Shown: in pieces, positions 1 to 9,420 of the stretch
Layout of the letters: each line of letters starts with the position of its first letter
Position numbering within the stretch: position 1 is the first letter of the stretch
Assembly: GCA_030647435.1 (NCBI GenBank)
Contig: JAUSJX010000060.1
Span: 59,079-123,078 of the forward strand
DNA length: 64,000 nt
Reading direction: 5' to 3'
DNA from: Candidatus Rokuibacteriota bacterium
GTDB taxonomy: Bacteria > Methylomirabilota > Methylomirabilia > Rokubacteriales > CSP1-6
Notes under the pieces: model-generated
Told to the model about the DNA's origin: nothing
The model's database searches: none
What the model saw: the letters and a program-made list of their open reading frames with translations, nothing else
Made by a program: the position numbers and the translations under genes

Positions 1-2
1 CA

Positions 3-755
3 GCACTCGTGCTGACAGGAGCTTCCGATTCGCCGGCCCAAGGCCCGCGGACGCCCGCCTCTCAGTCCTCCCCCAAGCCTTCCGAGCCCGTTCCAGCCCG
101 CTCCACGAACCGGCTCGAGAAGCTGGCCGCCGACACGGCGCAGGCTCTGGAGAAATATCGAGCCACACTCGAGCCTGTGCTGGAAATCTACGAGCGGGAG
201 CTGGCGCGGCAAACCGAGCTGGCCCAAATCGGCCAGGATCTTTTCGAGCGCGGCGCACTGTCGGCGGACGAGCTTCAACAGAGCCGGCGGGCGTTCGCCG
301 CGGCCCAGAAGAATGTGAACGACACGCGCCGCGACAGGGCGGAGGCCGACCGCATGCTGACGGAAGCGCGGATCGTTGAGGTGGGCAGGCTCAGGCCGCT
401 CAAGCTGGGTGGGTATGAGGAGACGGCGGGCCTCGTCCGCTTCAACGGCCCCGCGAACTGGTCCCTGGCAGGCGACACGCCCAAGCTGCAGCGCTTCTTC
501 GCTGCGCAATTCGGCCGGGCGCTGCCCATCAGCGCCTTCGGTCAGACGGCGCTCCACGACCGGATGGGATTCGATCACCGCCACGCGCTCGACGTGGCGG
601 TGCATCCCGACGGCCCGGAGGGCCGGGCCGTGATGGGCTACCTGCGCGCGTCCGGCATCCCCTTCATCGCCGCGTGGGGGGCCATCCCCGGCTCGACCTC
701 CGGCGCCCACATTCACGTGGGCCAGGCCTCGCCGCGGCTGACCGTGCGGCGCTGA
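3..755 (+). CDS. Coiled-coil protein with C-terminal zinc-peptidase-like domain, 5' partial
   Basis: The frame is open to the left edge, so the true start is probably outside the window; the first internal start is a GTG at 9. After a Pro/Ser-rich stretch, about residues 35-115 form a charged, Leu-rich helix of the kind seen in coiled coils of envelope and efflux-adaptor proteins. The last 70 residues carry a His/Asp cluster (FDHRHALDVAVHP) and a terminal HIHVG motif. These resemble the metal-binding motifs of M15-type D-Ala-D-Ala peptidases, although the spacing of the first motif is shorter than the classical HxxxxxxD. An envelope role is inferred. A cell-wall peptidase function is possible but not proven. 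Confidence 0.55.
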   Translation, partial: ALVLTGASDSPAQGPRTPASQSSPKPSEPVPARSTNRLEKLAADTAQALEKYRATLEPVLEIYERELARQTELAQIGQDLFERGALSADELQQSRRAFAAAQKNVNDTRRDRAEADRMLTEARIVEVGRLRPLKLGGYEETAGLVRFNGPANWSLAGDTPKLQRFFAAQFGRALPISAFGQTALHDRMGFDHRHALDVAVHPDGPEGRAVMGYLRASGIPFIAAWGAIPGSTSGAHIHVGQASPRLTVRR

Positions 756-785
756 GTCAAGCGTTGACCGTGGCAGAATGACGCC

Positions 786-1622
786 ATGCCAGCGCATCAT
801 CCCGTACCCGTTCCCGATTTTCTCTACGGTACCGCTTGGAAGGAAGACCGCACTCCGGCCTTGACCGAGTTCGCGGTCCGAATGGGCTTCCGGGGCGTCG
901 ACACAGCCAACCAGCGGCGGCACTACGTCGAGGCTGGAGTTGGTCAGGGGTTAGCATCCGCCTACCGCGCGGGGGTGGTCACGCGCGCGGATCTCTTCCT
1001 GCAGACGAAATTCACCTACCGTCCCGGCCAGGATCACCGGCTGCCCTACGACCCTGAGGCCGACCTGTCCACGCAGGTCGCCCAGTCGATGGCCAGCTCG
1101 CTTGAGCACCTCGGGACCGACCACGTCGACAGCTACGTGCTGCACGGGCCCGCATCCGGCTCCGGCTGGACCGACTACGACGCGGAGGTTTGGGTCGCGA
1201 TGGTGAAGGAGCGCGATGCCGGCCGCACGCGGCTCCTCGGCGTGAGCAACGTCTCCCTGCGGCACCTGCAGCAGATGGTGGCCGCCCACGCCGAGACCCC
1301 CGCGTTCGTCCAGAACCGCTGCTTCGCCCGCGCCGGCTGGGACCGTGACGTTCGAGCGTTCTGCATGGATCGAAAGATCGTCTACCAGGGCTTCTCGCTG
1401 CTCACCGCGAATCCGGAGGTGCTGCGCCACCCGCTGGTGGCCGGGCTTGCCGCGCGCGGGAAGGCAACGCCGGCCCAGGTCGTGTTCCGTTTCGCGCAGG
1501 CGGTCGGAATGCTGCCGCTGACAGGGACCACCGACGCCGGGCACATGAAGCAGGACCTGGCCAGCCGCGATCTGGCGCTCTCCGCCGATGAAGTGCGGGC
1601 GATCGAGTCGCTGGCCGGCTGA
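786..1622 (+). CDS. Aldo/keto reductase family oxidoreductase
   Basis: This 278-residue protein has the aldo/keto reductase barrel signatures. All four residues of the usual catalytic tetrad can be placed: Asp39 (GVDTAN), Tyr47, Lys75 (LQTKF) and His120 (VLHGP). The motif LLGVSNVS is the usual GVSN segment, and the C-terminal stretch around PLTGTTDAGH corresponds to the NADP(H) phosphate-binding region. It should be a cytosolic NADPH-dependent carbonyl reductase. The substrate cannot be inferred. It stands alone, 30 bases after the previous gene and about 160 bases before the next cluster. The ATG at 786 is the only sensible start; no strong ribosome binding site is visible. Confidence 0.85.
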   Translation: MPAHHPVPVPDFLYGTAWKEDRTPALTEFAVRMGFRGVDTANQRRHYVEAGVGQGLASAYRAGVVTRADLFLQTKFTYRPGQDHRLPYDPEADLSTQVAQSMASSLEHLGTDHVDSYVLHGPASGSGWTDYDAEVWVAMVKERDAGRTRLLGVSNVSLRHLQQMVAAHAETPAFVQNRCFARAGWDRDVRAFCMDRKIVYQGFSLLTANPEVLRHPLVAGLAARGKATPAQVVFRFAQAVGMLPLTGTTDAGHMKQDLASRDLALSADEVRAIESLAG

Positions 1623-1780
1623 CGGAGGCCAGACCCATCGTGCCTACTTGGGGTCCCATTCTCGAGTGAATACTTCAACCCTCCACCCCTCCCCTTGACC
1701 ACGGGACCGCGTCGGCGCAGGATGGCCTCCACCCGGCGCAGGCCCCTGACGCTCCGCCTCAACCTAAGGAGGGAGTGACC

Positions 1781-2212
1781 ATGGCGTACGACGTGCCGCA
1801 GCTTCTGAAGATGTCGCAGGCGGAGCTCGATGCGCTCTTCACCGGCAGCGCGGCCGGCGAGATCCCCAACGGCGAGGCGCAGGGCACCGCGATCATCGCC
1901 CCGGGCACGACCTACAGCGCGAAGATCGCCACCTTCATCAGCCACTTCGCGTGGCAGGGCAAGACCTTCGATGCAAAGAAGGGGGCGTTGAAGAACCGCC
2001 TCACTTCGTTCGGACTCAACGCCATCATCGCCAAGGTGTACAAGGGGCCGAGCTGGCTCGATGGCAAGGAATGCATCGTGCTCGACTACTCCGAGACCTC
2101 GCTCGTCGCCGGCTGGATCCGCGATGAAATCCGCCAGATCGGGCCCGGCCTGTATCTCGGGAAGGTGTACGGGGGCAAGAAGAGGCTGATCGACTTCGCG
2201 CTGAAGTTCTGA
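1781..2212 (+). CDS. Conserved protein of unknown function, first of two paralogues
   Basis: I do not recognise this 143-residue soluble protein. It has no signal peptide and no membrane segment. The ATG at 1781 is chosen because an AAGGAGGG ribosome binding site sits at 1766-1773; an in-frame GTG at 1775 is too close to it. The protein is clearly paralogous to the product at 3250: both begin MAYD, and both share IPNGEA, HFAWQGK, VLDYS, TSLVA and RDEIR. The two copies flank the catalase-like gene, so they probably act with it. The C-terminus (YLGKVYGGKKRLIDFALKF) ends in a pattern that could be a closing beta strand. Function is unknown. Confidence 0.75.
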   Translation: MAYDVPQLLKMSQAELDALFTGSAAGEIPNGEAQGTAIIAPGTTYSAKIATFISHFAWQGKTFDAKKGALKNRLTSFGLNAIIAKVYKGPSWLDGKECIVLDYSETSLVAGWIRDEIRQIGPGLYLGKVYGGKKRLIDFALKF

Positions 2213-2228
2213 TCCACGGGCGCGCCGA

Positions 2229-3236
2229 GTGGACGACTACCAGAACACGCCCTCGATCATCGGTCGCGAGATCGCGAGCTTCCGCGGCGGCCAAAGGCTC
2301 GCCTATGGCGACCTGACAGGCCGCGAGAAGCGCGACTATCTCTTCGACGCGGGGATCCGGGCCGCCGCCTACGCGAACGAGCCGGGCGGGAGCAGGCCCG
2401 ATGTGCGCCAGGGGCTCCTCCAGTTCACTGCGTCGGCGCTCAACTCCATCGCCCACCACCTCCTCGCCGAGACCGTGACACGGTCGAGCGACGAACTGGA
2501 GATACCGAAGCCCAAGCTCTTCCATAGCTACGGAACGACCGCCGAGATCGTCTTCACCCCGGCGCCGGGCACGCCCTACACCGGGATATTCGGGGAGCAG
2601 GCCCGGGGCCTGGCGCGGTTCTCCTATGCCGGACCGGTTGTTGGAATCGGCGTCGTGCCCGGTCTCGGCTTGAAGTTTCCCGTCGACGGCGACCGCCCCT
2701 CGGAGAATGCCGTCGTGATGAGCATGCTCGATCCCCAATCGCAGCACTCGGTCTTTGAGAACGCGTTCACCAACATCCTTCCCGTGCCGCGATTCACGAA
2801 CCTCGTGATGCGAGCGGTCAAGGCGGGATTCGAGACAGTCGTCGTCGAGGGATGGGGACTGCATCAGCCGGTCGAGAACCTCGCCCGCGTCCACCCGAGC
2901 GGCCTCCCGGTGGACGGAGCGGTCCGGGCTCCCTATCGACTCATCTTCGTGCCCACCGAGGCGGCGAGGCGAGCCTCGAACCCGGTGCTCGATTTCCGAG
3001 ACGATCTCGCGCAGAACATACCCAGCGGGACGACCATCTACGAGGTGCTCGCCCTCGACGAGGCCCGTGAGGCGGCGTTGCTCAAGACCGGAGCGGCAGA
3101 CCTCGACGAGCTCATCCCGCATGCTGAGAGGATCGGCACCGTCACCACGGAGTCGGAGTTCATCGCCTCGAAATACGGGGACTACCGATCGTTCTTCAAG
3201 CACAGTGATGTCTTCCTGCGCAAGGAGCTGCGGTAG
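2229..3236 (+). CDS. Catalase-fold heme protein (minimal catalase/allene-oxide-synthase-like)
   Basis: This 335-residue protein matches the small catalase-related family (coral allene oxide synthase domain, mycobacterial minimal catalase-like peroxidases) rather than full-length catalases of about 480 residues or more. His99 in KLFHSYGT aligns with the distal heme histidine of catalases. KFPVDG followed by SEN (about 149-160) corresponds to the KF-DG-S-N stretch that holds the catalytic Asn. YGDYRSFFKH near the C-terminus is the probable proximal region. Known relatives use fatty-acid hydroperoxides or organic peroxides instead of disproportionating H2O2. No signal peptide is visible, so it is likely cytosolic. 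The start is GTG. It lies 16 bases after one paralogue and 13 before the other. Confidence 0.65.
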   Translation: MDDYQNTPSIIGREIASFRGGQRLAYGDLTGREKRDYLFDAGIRAAAYANEPGGSRPDVRQGLLQFTASALNSIAHHLLAETVTRSSDELEIPKPKLFHSYGTTAEIVFTPAPGTPYTGIFGEQARGLARFSYAGPVVGIGVVPGLGLKFPVDGDRPSENAVVMSMLDPQSQHSVFENAFTNILPVPRFTNLVMRAVKAGFETVVVEGWGLHQPVENLARVHPSGLPVDGAVRAPYRLIFVPTEAARRASNPVLDFRDDLAQNIPSGTTIYEVLALDEAREAALLKTGAADLDELIPHAERIGTVTTESEFIASKYGDYRSFFKHSDVFLRKELR

Positions 3237-3249
3237 GAAGGGAGGAGAC

Positions 3250-3686
3250 ATGGCATACGACCTATCCAAACTCCTGAAGATGTCCCCGGCCGAGATCGAC
3301 AAGCTTTTCGCCGACAGCCCGCCGGGCCCCATTCCGAACGGCGAGGCGGAGGGGACGGCCATCGTCGATCCGGGGACGGCGAGGTCTCCGGACATTGCGA
3401 AGATGATCAATCATTTCGCCTGGCAGGGGAAGATCTTCGACGCGAAGAACAAGACGCTCGTCAATCACATCGGGCCGTTCGGCATGAAAGCGATCCTGGC
3501 CGAGGTCTACATCGGCAAGAGTCTCATAGGCAAGAAGGACTGCGTCGTCCTCGACTACTCGAAGACGTCGCTGGTGGCGAAGCACAGCCGCGACGAGATC
3601 CGGCGGATCGCGCCGAAGACCTACCTCGTCCGGTCTACTGGGACACGAAGAAGCTGTTCTACTTCGCTCCCCAATTCAAGGGTTGA
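3250..3686 (+). pseudogene. Second paralogue of the 1781 protein, with a 1-base frameshift near the 3' end
   Basis: The start ATG at 3250 follows a GGAGGAG ribosome binding site. Residues 1-125 align over their whole length with the protein at 1781. At about 3627-3635, after DEIRRIAPKTYL, the reading frame changes. In the next frame the sequence continues VYWDTKKLFYFAPQFKG and stops at 3686, which restores the ending of the paralogue. Eight bases lie where nine are expected, so one base is missing. If read as sequenced, the product instead runs to 3690 with an unrelated tail. With the base restored it would be 145 residues. The cause may be a sequencing error or a recent mutation; the rest of the gene is well preserved, which favours either an error or a very young lesion. 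Confidence 0.75.
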
Positions 3687-3701
3687 GTGAGGAGTCGACC
3701 G

Positions 3702-5195
3702 ATGGACCGATGGCGCCGGCGTTTCTGGATCCTGCTCGCGATCGTCGTGGGCGTACCGTTGCTCATCGGAATCATGCTGGCCATGCGTTTCCTGCCGGAC
3801 CGGCCGGTGACGTACGCCAACATCGAGGACCACTTCAAGTACGGCTCGACCGGCGGCGAGCGCAACGCCGGATTCCCGTTGTGGATGTGGAAGGCCTTAC
3901 CGGTCGTGTTCGCGGACAAGCTCCCGAAGAACGGCGGTGTGGGCTACGAGGCCTTCGGCATGGTGTACGAGGACGACGAGCGCGGCCGGCGCAGAGAGCT
4001 GCCGGTCGGCATGATGCAGCGCCGCAACCTCGGCATCGATCGCGTGTTCGTCAACTGCGCCGTCTGCCACGCCACTACCGTGCGCGAGGCGCCGGACAAG
4101 CCGCGAAAGGTCTACGTCGCCATGGGGGCGGCACACTTCGATCTCGGGCTGCTCGAAAAGTTCCTGACCGACATCGTTGTGGACGAGCGCTTCACCGCGG
4201 ACGTCCTCGTCCCGGCCATCGAGAAGCAGTCCGGCGGGAGACTCAGTTTGCTCGACCGGTATCTGGTCTATCCGGTGGCCGTCGCCCTCGCGCGCGAGCG
4301 GCTGTTGATGCTGCGCGATCGTTTCTTCCCCATGGACCTCGAGTCGTGGGGGCCGGGACGCGTGGACACGTGGAACTCGGCGAAGGCGGGACTGAACTTC
4401 AATATCAGCCTGCTGCCGGAGCACGAGCGGCGCGGCGCGACTGATTTCCCATCGATCTGGAACCAGCGCAAGCGCAAGCATCGTGACGACGGCAAGCCGA
4501 TGGCGCTGCACTGGACCGGCAACAACACCGAGGTCAATGAGCGCAACTTGAGTGCCGCCTTCGGCACCGGCGCCACGCCGGCGACCGTCGACCATGCGGC
4601 GATCGAACGCCTGCAGAATTGGCTGCTGGATGCGGCCCCGCCGCCGTTCCCGTTTCCCATCGACACGGCGAAGGCCGCTCGCGGCGCGGTGGTCTACAGG
4701 GAGTACTGCGCGAGCTGCCACGGCAAGAGCGGCCAGGACTTCAGCGGCCTGTACGTCGGACACGTCACGCCGATCGACGTCGTCGGCACCGATCCCGACC
4801 ACTACGTCTCGTACACGTACGAGCTGAGCGCGAGCCAGAACACCCTTTACGCCGGCACGCCGTATCGATTCACCCATTTCCGCAAGACGGCCGGTTACGC
4901 CAACGCGCCGCTTGACGGCATCTGGCTGCGCGGCCCGTACCTGCACAACGGATCGGTGCCGACGCTGCGCGAGCTCCTCGATCCGCCGACGCGGCGGCCC
5001 ACGTTCTACCGCGGCTATGACGTCCTCGACCCGGTGAGGGTTGGTTTCATCAGCGACGTGCCGGAGGAGAAGGGACGCAAGTTCACCGTCTACGAGACCA
5101 ATAAGCCGACCAAATCGAACCGCGGCCACACTTTCGGCGCGAACCTGCCGTCCGCGGACAAAGACGCGATCGTCGAGTACATGAAAACGTTTTGA
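3702..5195 (+). CDS. Membrane-anchored diheme c-type cytochrome (peroxidase/RoxA-like superfamily)
   Basis: An N-terminal transmembrane helix (about residues 8-30, uncleaved type) is followed by a periplasmic domain with two heme c sites, CAVCH at 119-123 and CASCH at 336-340. The motif YLHNGSVPTL, near the C-terminus, is typical of diheme cytochromes related to cytochrome c peroxidases. The length of 497 residues is greater than a classical MauG/CcpA protein and shorter than RoxA. The ATG at 3702 is preferred over the GTG at 3687 because GAGGAG lies 8 bases before it. It is about 13 bases before the next gene, its paralogue. Its role is inferred as electron transfer or peroxide/oxygen chemistry in the periplasm. 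Confidence 0.8.
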   Translation: MDRWRRRFWILLAIVVGVPLLIGIMLAMRFLPDRPVTYANIEDHFKYGSTGGERNAGFPLWMWKALPVVFADKLPKNGGVGYEAFGMVYEDDERGRRRELPVGMMQRRNLGIDRVFVNCAVCHATTVREAPDKPRKVYVAMGAAHFDLGLLEKFLTDIVVDERFTADVLVPAIEKQSGGRLSLLDRYLVYPVAVALARERLLMLRDRFFPMDLESWGPGRVDTWNSAKAGLNFNISLLPEHERRGATDFPSIWNQRKRKHRDDGKPMALHWTGNNTEVNERNLSAAFGTGATPATVDHAAIERLQNWLLDAAPPPFPFPIDTAKAARGAVVYREYCASCHGKSGQDFSGLYVGHVTPIDVVGTDPDHYVSYTYELSASQNTLYAGTPYRFTHFRKTAGYANAPLDGIWLRGPYLHNGSVPTLRELLDPPTRRPTFYRGYDVLDPVRVGFISDVPEEKGRKFTVYETNKPTKSNRGHTFGANLPSADKDAIVEYMKTF

Positions 5196-5207
5196 GGAGA
5201 GCGACGC

Positions 5208-6707
5208 ATGATCGCCTGGACGCCTGAAAGAACACGGACGCTTCGAATGACGCTTGTGGTGCTCTTCGTGGTCCTTGCGTTCGGCGCATGGTTCGGCTGG
5301 TACAAGTTCTTCCGCGTGGTGCCGCAGCCGCCCTTCAACACCGCGGACGAACGCTTCATGTACGGCTCCATCGGTGCGGAGGATAACGCCGGCATCCCGT
5401 ACTGGATCCTTTACGTCCTTCCGCGCGTCTTCCCCGACAAGCTTCCCGGCCCCAACGGCTACGCCTCGTTCGGCGTGGCGTGGGAAATGGGGAAGGAACT
5501 GCCCATCGGGTTCACCAAGAAGACCATCGGCTTCGAGCGCGTGGCCAACAACTGCGCCGGGTGCCACGTCGCGAGCTATCGCCTGTCGCCGAACGACAAT
5601 CCGAAGTTCGTCCCCACCGGCCCGAATCACACCTTCAATCTCGAGGCGTTCTTCCGCTTTCTCGTCGATTGCGCCGGCGATCCGCGGTTCAACTCCGGCA
5701 CGTTGATGAACGAGATCAACCTCGACGCCAACCTGTCGTGGATCGACAAGCAGATCTACCGCTTCGTGCTGATTCCGGCCACCAGGAAGCGTCTGCTCGA
5801 GCGGGGGCCGCGCTTCGCCTGGATCTACCTCCACGGCCTGCCGAAGTGGCCCGACTGGGGCCGCGGCCGCGACGACGCCATGAACCTCACGAAGTACTTC
5901 CTGACCACTTCGCCGCTGGACGACACGCTGGGCCCCACCGACATGCCGTCGATCTGGAACATCAAGAAGTACAAGACGCGCCAGGGAACGCGCATGAACT
6001 TCGCGGGCGACAGTTGGGACGCCAACTCCGTGATCATCGACTCCGCCCTCGGACTCCTCGGCGCGGCGCCCGGCAGCAATCAGGTGTTCCTCGACGAGGT
6101 GCGCTGGCTGAACAAGTACCTCGATGAGTATCAGGCGCCGAAGTTCCCCTTCCCCATCGACCAGGCGAAAGCAAGCGCGGGGAAGGCGGTCTTCGATGCG
6201 AACTGCGCGCGCTGCCATTGGAGCGAGCGCACCGGCACGGTGGTGCCGGTCGAAGAGGTCGGCACCGACATCGAACGGATCAAGAGCTGGAACAAGGATG
6301 CGGCGATCCGGGCGAACGAGGTGGTGAAGGCCTTCGGTATCGAGCGCAGAGGTCTGGTGGAAGCCAGCCCGACCGGCTACATCGCCGCGTTCCTCGACGG
6401 CATCTGGCTGCGCGCGCCGTATCTGCACAACGGGTCGGTGCCGACGCTGCGCGATCTGCTCACGCCCGCGGCGCAGCGGCCGCAGGTCTTCTATCGCGGC
6501 TACGACGTCTACGATCCGCTCAACGTCGGCTTCATCTCGCTGGAGGAGCAGGCGAAGCGCCTCGGCGCATCGTGGGACACCGTGAAGTACGTCGGCACGC
6601 CGTACGACGTGCACTGGCGCTCCAACGGAAACATGGGACATGAGTACGGCGTGAACCTGCCGCAGGGCGACAAGAACGCGCTGCTCGAGTACCTGAAGAC
6701 GCTATGA
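5208..6707 (+). CDS. Membrane-anchored diheme c-type cytochrome, paralogue of the preceding gene
   Basis: This 499-residue protein starts at an ATG behind GAGGAG. It has a transmembrane helix at about residues 14-32, then heme c motifs CAGCH (116-120) and CARCH (333-337). It shares with its neighbour the segments FMYGS/FKYGS, PSIWN, FPFPID, IWLRAPYLHNGSVPTL and FYRGYDV, so the two arose by tandem duplication. Both are probably anchored to the inner membrane and face the periplasm. The last codons overlap the start of the next gene (ATGA). The exact redox partner is unknown; the GMC flavoprotein and RoxA-like proteins downstream are obvious candidates. Confidence 0.8.
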   Translation: MIAWTPERTRTLRMTLVVLFVVLAFGAWFGWYKFFRVVPQPPFNTADERFMYGSIGAEDNAGIPYWILYVLPRVFPDKLPGPNGYASFGVAWEMGKELPIGFTKKTIGFERVANNCAGCHVASYRLSPNDNPKFVPTGPNHTFNLEAFFRFLVDCAGDPRFNSGTLMNEINLDANLSWIDKQIYRFVLIPATRKRLLERGPRFAWIYLHGLPKWPDWGRGRDDAMNLTKYFLTTSPLDDTLGPTDMPSIWNIKKYKTRQGTRMNFAGDSWDANSVIIDSALGLLGAAPGSNQVFLDEVRWLNKYLDEYQAPKFPFPIDQAKASAGKAVFDANCARCHWSERTGTVVPVEEVGTDIERIKSWNKDAAIRANEVVKAFGIERRGLVEASPTGYIAAFLDGIWLRAPYLHNGSVPTLRDLLTPAAQRPQVFYRGYDVYDPLNVGFISLEEQAKRLGASWDTVKYVGTPYDVHWRSNGNMGHEYGVNLPQGDKNALLEYLKTL

Positions 6708-8998
6708 GCGACTACCCGGCCACGCATCACCCGCCGACGAAGAGCGAGTGGACGTCGATCGGCGTCCACTTCTTCTCCTGGGCTGCCGGCATCGCGCTGG
6801 TGCTCGCGGCGGTGTTCCTCTTCCGCTCCTCGGACGGACATCCATGGCTGCGCGCCGGACTCGGACTCGGCACCGGAGTCGCGCTGGTCGTCGTTGCCGA
6901 GCGATGGATCGCGGCGAAGTACCGCGTAACCGCGAACGCGCTCGACGCCGCGGGGATCGGAATTCTCTACGCGACGCTCTACGCGATGCACGCGCGGTGG
7001 GCGCTCGTCCCGCTGGTGGTGGCGTTCATCGGGATGCTGCTGGTCACTGCGGCCGCGGTGGCTCTCGCCACGCGCCGCGGTTCGATGTTCGTCGCCATCC
7101 TCGGCCTGCTGGGCGGTTTCGTCAGCGCCTTCCTGTTGTCTTCGACCGAGAACTATCCGCTCGCGGTTTTCTCGTGCCTTTTGGCCCTCAACATCGGCAT
7201 CGCCTGGCTTGCCGCGCGGAAAGGCTGGTGGCTGCTCAGCGCGCTGAGCGTCATCCTGACGGCGCTCTACGAATGGGGATGGGCGCTGCAGGCGATCAAC
7301 GTCGGTCTTCTGCCGCTCGCCGCGGGGATCTTTGCCGTGTTCGCGGTGGTGGGGACCGTTTCGCTCTGGTACGGGCGGCCGGACGATTGTCCGGCCGGGG
7401 TTCGATGGATCGCCGCCGCGGCCGCGCATCTCCCGCTCCTTTTCGCCGTCTACGTTGCGGCGCATCTGAACTACGGCCCACAGTACAACGTCCTGTTCGC
7501 GTTCCTGCTGATCGTCGACGCCGGGCTTCTGGCGATCGTCTGGCGCGGCGGTCCGAAGTGGCTGCACGCGGCGGGCGGCGCCGCCACGCTGATCACGTTC
7601 ATCGTCTGGCTGCGCGTCTCGTACACGCACGCGTCGTGGCGGTGGTTGCTGCTGTGGCTCGCGCTCTTCATCGCGCTCTATCTCGCCAAGGTCACGCCGT
7701 TCGCGGGGCTGCTCTTCGGCGTTTTCATCGGGATCGGCATTCGCGAGCCGCAGCAGTGGGGCGCAATCATCATGGCAATGCTTGTGATGCTGGCGGCCGT
7801 TCTCGTCGTCGCCATCGGACACGGAAGGCCGATCGTCGCCGCGATCGCCATCGCCTTGTCGTGCGTCACGCTGATGACGCTCCATCCGCCGCTGTGGATG
7901 CTGATCGCCTTGCACGCCCTCCTCTTCGCCGCGCTCTTCGCGGTGGCCTGGGTTTCCGAGCACCACGTGCTTGCCATTCTGGCCGTCCCGTTCTTCGTGG
8001 CGATGGTCATTACCGCGTACTCGCCGGCGCAATGGGCGCAGTACTCGGTCTGGACGCTGCTGGCGATCGCCGTCGTGCCGTACCTCCTCTTCGTCGCCTA
8101 TCCGCTGGCGCTCGGCGCGCGAGCAAAGGCCTCGCTCGATCCGTCCATCGCCGCGGGTCTGGCCAGTCTCTTCATGTTCGTCATCGCCTGGATGACGCGC
8201 TCCGCCGTCGACGCGCAGCATCGCTGGTTGATCGGCCTGGTGCCGCTGGCTGAGGGCGTGGTCATGGCCGTTCTGTTGTGGCGCGCCCTGAAGTTCGACC
8301 CGCGCGAGCCGCGCATCACGCTGCTCGCATCGCTCACGCTGGCGTGCTTCAACGTCGCCCTTCCCATGCTGTTGCCGGAGGGATGGCTCGTCGCCCTCTG
8401 GGCGATTGAGGTCGCGGCGCTGGTCTGGACCTTCACGCGGTTCCGTCATCCCGTATTGGTGGTGTGGGCGACCGGACCGGCTGTGGTGGTGTTCTTCCGT
8501 CTGGCCTTCGATTCCGACCTGTACGTCTTCTGGACCGTCTACGTCGTCTGCGGCCTGGCGATGTTCGCCGCGGCGTACCTCATTCGCCTCGACATTCCCG
8601 TGCTGCAGCGGATCTTCTCCGTGGCCGGGCTCTTCGAGCTCTGGTTCCTGATCAACATCATGATCGCGAACAGCTTCCACTCCGCGAACGGCGCTTTGAA
8701 TTTCGACTTCGCGACTTCGCAGGCGGGGGAGAACGTCTGGTACACGGTCACCTGGGCGCTGATCGCCACCGGCCTTCTGATCCTCGGCTTCCTCATTCGC
8801 TGGCCCGCTGCGCGCGGAGCGGCGCTCGCGCTGCTCGTGGCGGCCGTTCTCAAGGCGTTCGTGTTCGACCTGCCGCATCTCGGCGGTGTCTATCTCGCGG
8901 CGTCGCTGTTCGGTCTCGGCGCGTCGCTCGTCGTCGTTGGCATCACCCTGCAGAAATTCACGACGGGACGGAGCGCCGGCGTCCCGCCGGCTGGCTAG
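6704..8998 (+). CDS. Polytopic membrane protein, DUF2339 family
   Basis: This 764-residue protein consists almost entirely of hydrophobic helices, more than twenty by eye, with short connecting loops. The N-terminal third (WAAGIALVLAAVFLF, then GIGILYATLYAMHARW and LLGGFVSAFLLSSTENYP) matches the conserved core of the DUF2339 family of predicted inner-membrane proteins. No member has an established biochemical function that I know of. The start overlaps the stop of the cytochrome gene by ATGA, which implies translational coupling and a shared role. It may provide a membrane platform for the cytochromes or handle a hydrophobic substrate; both ideas are inference. Confidence 0.8.
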   Translation: MSDYPATHHPPTKSEWTSIGVHFFSWAAGIALVLAAVFLFRSSDGHPWLRAGLGLGTGVALVVVAERWIAAKYRVTANALDAAGIGILYATLYAMHARWALVPLVVAFIGMLLVTAAAVALATRRGSMFVAILGLLGGFVSAFLLSSTENYPLAVFSCLLALNIGIAWLAARKGWWLLSALSVILTALYEWGWALQAINVGLLPLAAGIFAVFAVVGTVSLWYGRPDDCPAGVRWIAAAAAHLPLLFAVYVAAHLNYGPQYNVLFAFLLIVDAGLLAIVWRGGPKWLHAAGGAATLITFIVWLRVSYTHASWRWLLLWLALFIALYLAKVTPFAGLLFGVFIGIGIREPQQWGAIIMAMLVMLAAVLVVAIGHGRPIVAAIAIALSCVTLMTLHPPLWMLIALHALLFAALFAVAWVSEHHVLAILAVPFFVAMVITAYSPAQWAQYSVWTLLAIAVVPYLLFVAYPLALGARAKASLDPSIAAGLASLFMFVIAWMTRSAVDAQHRWLIGLVPLAEGVVMAVLLWRALKFDPREPRITLLASLTLACFNVALPMLLPEGWLVALWAIEVAALVWTFTRFRHPVLVVWATGPAVVVFFRLAFDSDLYVFWTVYVVCGLAMFAAAYLIRLDIPVLQRIFSVAGLFELWFLINIMIANSFHSANGALNFDFATSQAGENVWYTVTWALIATGLLILGFLIRWPAARGAALALLVAAVLKAFVFDLPHLGGVYLAASLFGLGASLVVVGITLQKFTTGRSAGVPPAG

Positions 8999-9420
8999 GC
9001 GCGGGTTAATCCCGAGTTAGACGGCCTTTGTGCCTCGAAGTGCTGATCTGAAGTGAACGCTTGCGAGTGAAATCGTTGGCGATCTCACGTGCCGTAAATG
9101 TTCGCGACAGCGAAAAACGACGCGTAAAGACACACAGCGGCGAGGCTGACTGCAACCGCGAGTCGAACACGCCACGAAGCTGTGCCATAACTCCTGGGAG
9201 GCGGCGCGCGTCCGAGGATGACAGGTTATGTCACGCACGGCCCCACCCGACGGCCCCGCCCCGGCCTGGGCCACACCGGACACCGTTTATGCCGGCTACG
9301 CTCCAAGGTTCCCTGGTGGAAACGGAGTGCCGCTTCGATTGACGACGTGAGACACTGGCGGCGATGGGCCCGAATCTTAGGCGAATCCCGGTCCGTGGAA
9401 ATCCAGGCTACTAGGGAGAC
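8999..9420. other. Intergenic region without a recognisable gene
   Basis: These 422 bases separate the DUF2339 gene from the first RoxA-like lipoprotein gene. I see no convincing coding frame, RNA gene or repeat shared with the rest of the window. The region is less GC-rich around 9050-9200 and could hold the promoter for the RoxA-like pair. The short frames in it have no sensible protein sequence. Confidence 0.5.

Noticed and set aside
3897..6641. Very long reverse-strand open frame (about 914 codons) opposite the two diheme cytochrome genes.
   Set aside because: The forward frames have heme motifs, transmembrane helices and ribosome binding sites; the reverse frame is Arg/Val/His/Asp-rich, as expected for the antisense of high-GC coding DNA.
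6509..8878. Long reverse-strand frame opposite the DUF2339 gene.
   Set aside because: Its translation is a low-complexity Arg/Glu/Gln/Asp sequence, the typical mirror of a hydrophobic membrane protein.
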